In this document: one piece after another, positions 4,457-5,311 of the stretch
Layout of the letters: each line of letters starts with the position of its first letter
How positions within the stretch are numbered: the stretch's first letter is position 1
Source: a bacterium
Lineage (GTDB): Bacteria; Patescibacteriota; Patescibacteriia; Buchananbacterales; UBA6539
Assembly (NCBI GenBank): GCA_023246815.1
Contig: JAHFHR010000053.1
Span: forward strand, 1-5,311
Direction: 5' to 3'
DNA length: 5,311 bases
Notes under the pieces: model-generated
The model's input: the letters and a program-made list of their open reading frames with translations, nothing else
Databases searched by the model: none
Told to the model about the DNA's origin: nothing
Translations under genes and position numbers: made by a program

Positions 4457-4993
4457 TTACGGTTTTAGCAACTCTGGATATTTTTCTTTGAATTTTTCCA
4501 ACTTTGGACTAATAATCACTTGACAATATGCCTGACTACTATTTCGAGCATAATAGTTCTTATGGTAATCCTCGGCGACATAAAACTCCGTCAACGGTTC
4601 CAGCGTGGTGACAATTTTTCCATGAAAATCGGCGGCATGCTCACTGATATACTGTTCAGCTTGTTGTTTTTGCTCGATACTAGCATACAGTACTGTTGAA
4701 CGGTACTGCGGGCCGATATCATTACCCTGCTGGTTTAAAGTGGTGGGATTATGCGTGGCAAAAAATACTTCTAGTAACGCTTGATAAGAAATCTGAGTCG
4801 GATCAAAGTCAATTTTAATCACTTCAGCGTGGCCAGTGTTGCCGTTGCAGACTTGGTCATAGGTGGGGTTTGGCACGGCACCACCAGCGTAGCCAGGCAA
4901 AACCGATTCTACGCCCTTGAGCATAGTAAAAACAGCTTCCGTGCACCAAAAACAACCACCGCCAAAGACCGCCGTTTGTAATTGTTTATCCAT
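4457..4993 (-). CDS. msrA: Peptide-methionine (S)-S-oxide reductase MsrA
   Basis: This 178-residue enzyme reduces methionine-S-sulfoxide in proteins and free methionine, repairing oxidative damage with thioredoxin as usual reductant. The active-site GGGCFWCTEAVF places the catalytic Cys at 14 with Glu19, and Cys17 makes a CFWC motif. Other family blocks are GVESVLPGYAGG (27-38), YDQVCNGNTGHAEVI (45-59), FFATHNPTTLNQQGNDIGPQYRS (77-99) and FYVAEDYHKNYYARN (137-151). Cys157 near the C-terminus may act as a further recycling thiol, alongside Cys17 and Cys49. There is no signal peptide, so it should be cytoplasmic, and no MsrB domain is fused. The ATG is two bases after the stop of a 37-residue ORF and has no Shine-Dalgarno, so it probably relies on translational coupling within that two-gene unit. 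It is closed by the hairpin at 4393-4429. Confidence 0.97.
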   Translation of the reverse strand: MDKQLQTAVFGGGCFWCTEAVFTMLKGVESVLPGYAGGAVPNPTYDQVCNGNTGHAEVIKIDFDPTQISYQALLEVFFATHNPTTLNQQGNDIGPQYRSTVLYASIEQKQQAEQYISEHAADFHGKIVTTLEPLTEFYVAEDYHKNYYARNSSQAYCQVIISPKLEKFKEKYPELLKP

Positions 4994-4995
4994 GC

Positions 4996-5109
4996 TTATT
5001 TTTTCTTAGCTTGTTTTTGCTTGCGCACCGGTCGAGTGGCTCGGTTTCGGCCGCGGTTATCCATTCGTGAAGCAATCCGCGGTGAATTCATAGCAAAACG
5101 TTTGTTCAT
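4996..5109 (-). CDS. Small basic 37-aa protein upstream of msrA
   Basis: This unrecognised ORF of 37 residues reads MNKRFAMNSPRIASRM, then DNRGRNRATRPV, then RKQKQAKKK before TAA. About a third of it is Arg or Lys and it has only two acidic or aromatic residues (D17, F5), so it should be strongly cationic and could bind RNA, DNA or the ribosome; that is inference from charge only. It is supported as a gene by an extended -10 promoter eight bases before its ATG, mirroring the leaderless starts of the DUF296 gene and trhO. It also sits two bases before msrA, for which its translation would deliver ribosomes. An alternative is that it is only a leader peptide for msrA. In-frame ATGs at residues 7 and 16 are possible later starts. 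Confidence 0.6.
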   Translation of the reverse strand: MNKRFAMNSPRIASRMDNRGRNRATRPVRKQKQAKKK

Positions 5110-5117
5110 ATAGCTTT

Positions 5118-5126
5118 AGTATAGCA
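5118..5126 (-). promoter_or_regulatory. Extended -10 promoter of the 37-aa/msrA unit
   Basis: On the - strand the sequence reads TGCTATACT: TG extension, one base, TATACT (5118-5123). Eight bases separate it from the ATG at 5109. No good -35 is present at 16-18 bp, as is normal for extended -10 promoters. It is nearly identical in design to the promoter at 1913-1921. Confidence 0.65.
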
Positions 5127-5157
5127 GAAAGCAGAGATAAGATAAAACAAATAAGAA

Positions 5158-5188
5158 ATAAAAAAGCCCGGGCTACAGTAGCTGGGCT
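5158..5188 (-). terminator. Terminator of the gene entering from the right edge
   Basis: AGCCC (5165-5169) pairs with GGGCT (5184-5188) and GCTA (5172-5175) with TAGC (5179-5182), with a 2x1 internal loop and triloop CAG. On the - strand it is followed by TTTTTT (overlapping the stem foot at 5165). It lies about ten bases past the stop of the partial gene at 5198. Confidence 0.85.
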
Positions 5189-5197
5189 CAAACGCAG

Positions 5198-5311
5198 TCA
5201 ATACAGCGTGACGCGCTGATGGGGTTTATTCAGTTCTTCGGAAATTTTGGCAAGCCATACCACGAACTGATCTTGAATGTAATTTTGCCACATTTCTACA
5301 CTTGGTACCCC
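5198..5311 (-). CDS. C-terminal fragment of an unidentified protein (runs off the window)
   Basis: This minus-strand frame is open from the window edge to TGA at 5198-5200, giving 37 residues: GVPSVEMWQNYIQDQF, then VVWLAKISEELNKPHQRV, then TLY. The predicted helix (about residues 7-28, rich in W, Q, F, V, L and E) looks protein-like, and a terminator follows at once, so this is most likely the end of a longer gene. A start at the internal Met7 (5293) is possible but has neither a Shine-Dalgarno nor a clear -10. I cannot assign a family from the tail. Confidence 0.6.
   Translation of the reverse strand, partial: GVPSVEMWQNYIQDQFVVWLAKISEELNKPHQRVTLY

Noticed and set aside
46..5200. Alternative genetic code with UGA as glycine (Gracilibacteria/Absconditabacteria)
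   Set aside because: TGA ends trhO and purO at their natural C-termini, and no gene here needs TGA read-through.

Overview
The window looks like a compact bacterial chromosome segment with short genes, short gaps, and a hairpin terminator behind almost every transcription unit. TGA and TAA both end genes at natural C-termini, so the standard code (table 11) fits. The mix of a minimal Nudix protein, a short ribosome-hibernation factor, a stand-alone IMP cyclohydrolase, tiny basic ORFs and short leaders suggests an uncultured small-genome bacterium. A Patescibacteria/CPR (Parcubacteria-like) origin is my best guess, but it is inference only, because no marker gene such as rRNA or a ribosomal protein is present.

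Layout. 46-624 (+): six-helix membrane protein resembling PnuC-type transporters. It ends on a bidirectional terminator shared with the convergent operon. 1903-661 (-): three-gene operon of a PPC/DUF296 protein, a short HPF/RaiA ribosome-hibernation factor and a Nudix hydrolase. 1904-2216: non-coding stretch dominated by a long imperfect palindrome (about 42 paired bases in nested stems) plus further hairpins. This is the least explained part of the window. 3143-2217 (-): tRNA U34 hydroxylase TrhO (YceA/rhodanese family). 3275-4021 (+): divergent IMP cyclohydrolase (PurO type). 4022-4122: two back-to-back terminators. 4308-4123 (-): 61-residue orphan protein with its own promoter, strong Shine-Dalgarno and terminator. 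5109-4457 (-): 37-residue basic ORF followed two bases later by msrA. 5311-5198 (-): C-terminal end of an unidentified gene, closed by a terminator.

Two kinds of translation start can be seen. The first genes of the three AT-richer minus-strand units (DUF296, trhO, the 37-aa ORF upstream of msrA) have a promoter -10 box ending only 7-9 nt before the ATG and no Shine-Dalgarno, which predicts leaderless mRNAs. The PnuC-like gene, purO and the 61-aa gene instead have strong purine-rich ribosome binding sites; the two long coding regions of this group are visibly more GC-rich, and two of the three leaders carry a small hairpin before the binding site.

Functionally the cassettes look like housekeeping and stress genes: oxidised-methionine repair (MsrA), O2-dependent wobble-uridine modification (TrhO), ribosome hibernation (HPF), nucleotide clean-up (Nudix) and purine synthesis (PurO). 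No phage, CRISPR, IS or defence gene is visible. The candidates for something new are the palindromic element at 1927-2122, the orphan 61-aa gene and the 37-aa gene upstream of msrA.
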